A DNA stretch of 24,252 nt from an uncultured Verrucomicrobiota bacterium (GTDB lineage: Bacteria > Verrucomicrobiota > Kiritimatiellia > RFP12 > UBA1067), in the NCBI GenBank assembly GCA_945483525.1, contig CALYRV010000016.1:1-24252 (forward strand), given 5' to 3'. This document shows positions 21,231 through 24,252 of this stretch, piece by piece. Both the position numbers and the translations under genes were made by a program. Every line of letters starts with the position of its first letter. Position 1 is the stretch's first letter. The notes below the pieces were generated by a model. That model was given only the letters and a program-made list of their open reading frames with translations, was not told the DNA's origin and did no database searches.

Positions 21231-22201
21231 TATGAATTCGCGAAGCGGGCGAGCCAAGAAGTCGCTTCGTAGGGCCAGAGGTCGCAGGGGTTGCCGAGCT
21301 GACGGAGTCCGTAGCCGTGTCCGCCCTTCGGATAGAGTTTCAACGTCGAATCCACGCCCGCGCGCTTGAGGACGAAATCATAAGTCGTCGCAGTCTGCGG
21401 CTCGCAGAAATCGTCCAGCGTCTGAACGATGAACGCGGGAGGCGTATCCTTGTCGACGGGATAAACCGCCTGATTGTATTCGCTGCTCCACTTGGACGGC
21501 CAACCATTCACTTCGGTCTTGGTGCGCACGCGAATATCCCACGGATAGATTGGAAGCTGGAAGTCGGGACGGCAGCTGAAATCATCCGCGTCATCGACCT
21601 TCTCGTACATCGGCTTCTTCCAGTTCGTGGCAGTACGGATCGTGAGATTCGCGCCCGCGGAGAATCCGATGATGCCGATGCGGTCAGGATCGATGTTCAG
21701 CTTCTTCGCGTCCTTACGCAGAAGGCGGATCATGCGCTGCGCATCGCAGAGCGCGCCGTCCCGCTGATCGATGTCGCCGCACCGGTATGCGAGAATGGCA
21801 CAGGAGAAGCCGATCGTGTTGAGCCACTCCTGGATCTCGGTGCCTTCCTTGTTCATGCCGATCTGATAATATCCGCCGCCGGGACAGATCACCACACAGG
21901 GCTTTACACCTTCGCCCTTCGCCGGATAGAAGCGGTAGAACGGATCGTTCACGTTGGTGAGAATAACATTCGCCTGCCCGAGCTCGTCATCCTTGAGCCT
22001 GGTCTTCTCGTCGTGAATCCTGAGCGGCACCTTGCCTTCAGGCCACAGCGGAACGTTATCGCAGTCATGTGCGAACCACGCCTGCCTCGCAAACTCCGCC
22101 TTCTTCTCCGGCGTCGACACGTCGGCCACATACTTATTTGGATACGCCACGGCCGCAAGCGACACCGTTCCGGCCACCGCTGAGATCATATATTTATTCA
22201 T
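21227..22201 (-). CDS. Secreted alpha/beta hydrolase, BD-FAE / acetyl-xylan-esterase-like
   Basis: A 324-residue alpha/beta hydrolase with a short signal peptide (MNKYMISAVAGTVSLAAVAY). The oxyanion-hole strand CVVICPGGGYYQIGMNKEG lies near 100-118. The nucleophile elbow GIIGFSAGANL has Ser near 173. The acid is probably Asp in QTLDDFCEPQ (near 265), and the His lies in GGHGYGLR near 295. This is the BD-FAE/esterase layout often found in polysaccharide-degrading clusters. The ATG at 22201 has no Shine-Dalgarno; TATAAT lies only 8 nt upstream (22214-22209), which would give a leaderless mRNA. The C-terminal stop comes from the repeat element. Confidence 0.9.
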   Translation of the reverse strand: MNKYMISAVAGTVSLAAVAYPNKYVADVSTPEKKAEFARQAWFAHDCDNVPLWPEGKVPLRIHDEKTRLKDDELGQANVILTNVNDPFYRFYPAKGEGVKPCVVICPGGGYYQIGMNKEGTEIQEWLNTIGFSCAILAYRCGDIDQRDGALCDAQRMIRLLRKDAKKLNIDPDRIGIIGFSAGANLTIRTATNWKKPMYEKVDDADDFSCRPDFQLPIYPWDIRVRTKTEVNGWPSKWSSEYNQAVYPVDKDTPPAFIVQTLDDFCEPQTATTYDFVLKRAGVDSTLKLYPKGGHGYGLRQLGNPCDLWPYEATSWLARFANSY

Positions 22202-22346
22202 ATCGTTAATTATATCAAAATCGCCGCCTCACGAGAAAATCGACGCGGAACGAATTTGACATCCTTGCCACGTCTATGCGGCTTACCAAATCGCGTTCCC
22301 GAAACGATTAATAAGTGATTATGTCTGTCGCATAGTCGTGGATTGA

Positions 22347-22474
22347 CGGAAGTCGACTCGGTCAACGAGCGAACTCCTGATTCTTCGCTCTCGTGATGAT
22401 CGATCACTGACCATGCCGTAAAGCCGTTCATACCGTTTTGAGGATCAATCATCACGTGCCCAAGACGACTTCCG
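22347..22474. ncRNA. Candidate structured RNA with three-way junction
   Basis: Closing stem 22347-22355 with 22466-22474 (CGGAAGTCG/CGACTTCCG), continued with interruptions to 22364/22457. Arm 2: 22367-22373 with 22384-22390 (GAGCGAA/TTCGCTC, 10-nt loop). Arm 3: 22392-22405 with 22443-22456 (CGTGATGATCGATC/GATCAATCATCACG, 13 of 14). The helices abut with almost no unpaired joiners. The strand is unresolved; on the minus strand it would lie about 145 nt upstream of the hydrolase start. Confidence 0.5.
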
Positions 22475-22496
22475 CCGTCCGCGACCGGCAAGATTA

Positions 22497-22563
22497 GGTG
22501 TCGGTGAAAGGTGTAGGTGTACAGCAGCAGGTGCATCCATTGGATTATGGGGCGCCTCGCCCC
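22497..22563. repeat. GGTG-type repeat array and adjacent GGGGCG hairpin
   Basis: Units GGTGTC, GGTGAAA, GGTGTA and GGTGTACAG (22497-22524) have the same unit lengths (6, 7, 6, 9) and the same variable letters as the GTGG-type array, but a different constant part. A core-like CATTGGATTATGG follows, then the hairpin at 22549-22563. Confidence 0.65.
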
Positions 22564-22628
22564 ACCTCACATACACACATACGGAAGAATACGCAAAGCC
22601 GAGATCTCATCACTTTCGAACACCCTTT

Positions 22629-23708
22629 TCAATTAATGAACCGTATCTGAAGATTTAGCTTCACATACACCTTCCCATCAAGAGTGTAAAGTGACATATA
22701 ACCATGCCTTGTAGTTGACGCCCTTTCAAACTTTGTATTCTTGAACAGATACTCATCAAACAACGCCCTGTCATAAATGTAAAACACCATCATCCCGCCG
22801 TCCGACAAAACCGTAATATACCCTCCAGTCGCATCATCTGTATCGTGCCACTCATCAGATGGTTTCAGTCCCAATGCACAAGCTCGCAAAAAACGCTTGT
22901 ATTTTAATTTGCAAAAATCTATTTGCCGTCTTGAAAATCTCGGCAATGCGCTAACATAAGAAAGCAGATTGTCAACACTATACTCATTTTCCAGATAATG
23001 ACGCAAGACTATCTCCGCTATTATTTGCGGCATATCCCCATCGATGATAGAAAGGTTCTCTTCAAATCTCCCACTTGAAAACCTATCGAAACTCACTACT
23101 CCGCCAAGACGCTTGATTTCTGCACATCGATCTTGTATTTTCGTTCTTGTATCAATCGAATTGATGCGCCACACATCTTCGTTATTAAGGCCTTCAACCT
23201 TATAAACAATATTAGTTGCTTCAGACGCGTTTAATAATGTTGGAGCGCCACCAAGATGAGACTTGACACTAAAACCGAGTGATGGATATCCAAATCTTGA
23301 ATCCTCTATCTTCAACACGATATCCTTCTTCTGAGCCCGAGTTTCTCTTGACACAGGGTTCTTCAGCTGTCTAAACCCTAAACTGTCAAGGAACGATCCG
23401 AACTCTCCATCTGAAATTTTTCCAGTCGCGTTTTTGATAATGCTCAGTAGACGATCGGCCCTCGCGCTAATCTCGCTGACCGAGCAAGTCCTTGCCACAC
23501 CCCCATGCGGATATGCCGCCATTCTTATGAAAGACAAAGGATTGTCGACTTTAACCCAAACATCATCTCTTGCGACCTCGCGAATGTACAACTTTTCCGT
23601 CATAGACGGATGCATATCTTTATCGGCATTTGGAATGTATCCGTCTGCAGCCAAACGCAAAAAGACGTACGGCTCACTCCATTCTCCGATATTTCCACTC
23701 GCACGCAT
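22629..23708 (-). CDS. HpaII-family type II restriction endonuclease
   Basis: A 359-residue protein resembling R.HpaII, which cuts CCGG. The N-terminal GNIGEWSEPYVFLRLAADGY is typical of the family. The central LGFSVKSHLGGAPTLLNASE (about 174-193) carries the conserved Lys-Ser and Gly-rich stretch. The region is visibly more AT-rich than the enzymes to its left, as expected for a mobile module. The ATG at 23708 lies 19 nt after the methyltransferase stop, and no strong Shine-Dalgarno is visible. Family assignment rests on remembered motif similarity, and CCGG specificity is inferred from the family. Confidence 0.85.
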   Translation of the reverse strand: MRASGNIGEWSEPYVFLRLAADGYIPNADKDMHPSMTEKLYIREVARDDVWVKVDNPLSFIRMAAYPHGGVARTCSVSEISARADRLLSIIKNATGKISDGEFGSFLDSLGFRQLKNPVSRETRAQKKDIVLKIEDSRFGYPSLGFSVKSHLGGAPTLLNASEATNIVYKVEGLNNEDVWRINSIDTRTKIQDRCAEIKRLGGVVSFDRFSSGRFEENLSIIDGDMPQIIAEIVLRHYLENEYSVDNLLSYVSALPRFSRRQIDFCKLKYKRFLRACALGLKPSDEWHDTDDATGGYITVLSDGGMMVFYIYDRALFDEYLFKNTKFERASTTRHGYMSLYTLDGKVYVKLNLQIRFIN

Positions 23709-23727
23709 AATGTGTATCTAGTCAGGC

Positions 23728-24252
23728 CTAGCTATCAAGAACTCGCATTATCCTTCTGGCAATCGCCTCGATGACATTTACCGTCACGCTATTGCCAAAC
23801 TGTTTGTAAAGATGAACATCCGCAAGTTCAAGTTTAAACGAATCAGGAAAACCTTGTAGCCTCGCCCATTCCCTTGGTGTCATTTTCCTAATACCTTCCT
23901 TATTGATTTCACCGTGAATATGTGTAGTTGGCTTAAGATTTCTTTGTCTCTTATCTATAACAAGATTACGTTCTCGCCCCATGCCGCCGCATACAATTGC
24001 CCCTGAAACTCCGTTCCAATCCCGAATCTCATATCCGAACCCATTCCCTTTCGCTGCATGTCTGGCCTTATGGCGTTTTAACGTATTAACATAAACTTCA
24101 CTTAGATAATATTTTGCTGGTACTGCCGTTTCCTCACGAATATCCTTAAGCGAAACTTTTTCTCCAGTCGGACTCGGGAACTCAAATAAATTCGAATCTA
24201 TATCTTTTCGAAAGCATACGATATATATCCTCTCACTATTCTGCGGCACCCC
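23728..24252 (-). CDS. C5-cytosine DNA methyltransferase, C-terminal part (cut by window edge)
   Basis: 174 codons are visible; the gene continues past the window. The part seen starts at motif VIII (MPQNSERIYIVCFRKD, usually VPQNRERI). It contains a target-recognition region (GVSGAIVCGGMGRERNLVID) and closes with motifs IX and X (KMTPREWARLQGFPDSF, KQFGNSVTVNVIEAIARRI). The catalytic Pro-Cys motif IV lies outside the window. The usual QxRxR of motif VIII reads Q-N-S-E-R here. With the endonuclease 19 nt downstream it forms an HpaII-like restriction-modification pair, methyltransferase first. Confidence 0.92.
   Translation of the reverse strand, partial: GVPQNSERIYIVCFRKDIDSNLFEFPSPTGEKVSLKDIREETAVPAKYYLSEVYVNTLKRHKARHAAKGNGFGYEIRDWNGVSGAIVCGGMGRERNLVIDKRQRNLKPTTHIHGEINKEGIRKMTPREWARLQGFPDSFKLELADVHLYKQFGNSVTVNVIEAIARRIMRVLDS

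Larger units (their letters stand above)
22202..22628. other. Non-coding interval upstream of the alpha/beta hydrolase
   Basis: A minus-strand frame (22210-22536) exists, but it begins in a repeat array and has no recognisable domain, so I do not call it. The interval contains a three-way-junction RNA candidate (22347-22474), a GGTG-type array (22497-22524) and a hairpin GGGGCG-CCT-CGCCCC (22549-22563). Confidence 0.5.

Noticed and set aside
22210..22536. 108-residue minus-strand gene
   Set aside because: It starts inside a repeat array, has no recognisable domain or Shine-Dalgarno, and overlaps a strong RNA-fold candidate. A short stretch (TESTSVNP) resembles TETTSVYP in the other gap, but the second frame closes at once.

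Overview
The window looks like part of a chromosome from an uncultured, moderately GC-rich, Gram-negative-type bacterium. Lipoboxes, Sec signal peptides and several periplasmic proteins support that. A gut or rumen lineage of the PVC superphylum (Kiritimatiellota, Lentisphaerota or Verrucomicrobiota) is my best guess. It is an inference from gene content, not from a marker gene. Every confidently called gene lies on the minus strand, so transcription runs from high to low coordinates.

Layout, left to right. (1) 125-1345: a stand-alone AAA_14/DUF4143 ATPase with its own promoter. (2) 1463-7165: a compact co-directional run, read from 7165 downward as AbiEi, AbiEii, MinD-like ATPase, RsmE, Maf, thiamine pyrophosphokinase, YbeY and TatD. 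Many of its genes overlap by a few bases. (3) 7242-8039: deoC with its own promoter, a strong Shine-Dalgarno and a hairpin terminator. (4) 8036-9749: a second AbiEi/AbiEii pair. (5) 10286-15674: five genes for exported proteins (two clear lipoproteins and three proteins with LPP20/FlgT-like or DUF6844-like character), preceded at 15883-16596 by a Crp/Fnr-family regulator. Near-identical palindromes (TTGTCGC-N4-GCGACA) stand upstream of both the regulator and the five-gene operon. (6) 16815-22201: secreted or metabolic hydrolases (D-aminoacylase-type amidohydrolase, double-domain SGNH hydrolase, beta-propeller lactonase, BD-FAE-like alpha/beta hydrolase). (7) 22629-24252: an HpaII-like restriction endonuclease and the C-terminal part of its C5-cytosine methyltransferase.

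The most striking feature is not a gene. Short elements built from degenerate 6-7 nt tandem repeats, often arranged as inverted arrays around an AT-rich core, are scattered through regions 2 and 6. Some sit between genes and supply the stop codon of the gene before them. Others sit in frame inside conserved enzymes (TatD, TPK, RsmE, the MinD-like ATPase, the amidohydrolase) and add 10-30 residues each. Different sites use different repeat units, yet the architecture and part of the core are conserved. A separate 63-bp palindromic insert lies in frame in RsmE. These elements are essentially absent from the AbiE, restriction-modification and five-gene lipoprotein regions.

The second candidate for an undescribed system is the Crp-linked envelope operon. 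A palindrome is centred 41.5 bp from the predicted start site of a promoter that has no -35 box, which is class II activator geometry. Two structured-RNA candidates (a 120-nt stem upstream of crp and a three-way junction at 22347-22474) and long perfect palindromes in signal-peptide codons are also reported.
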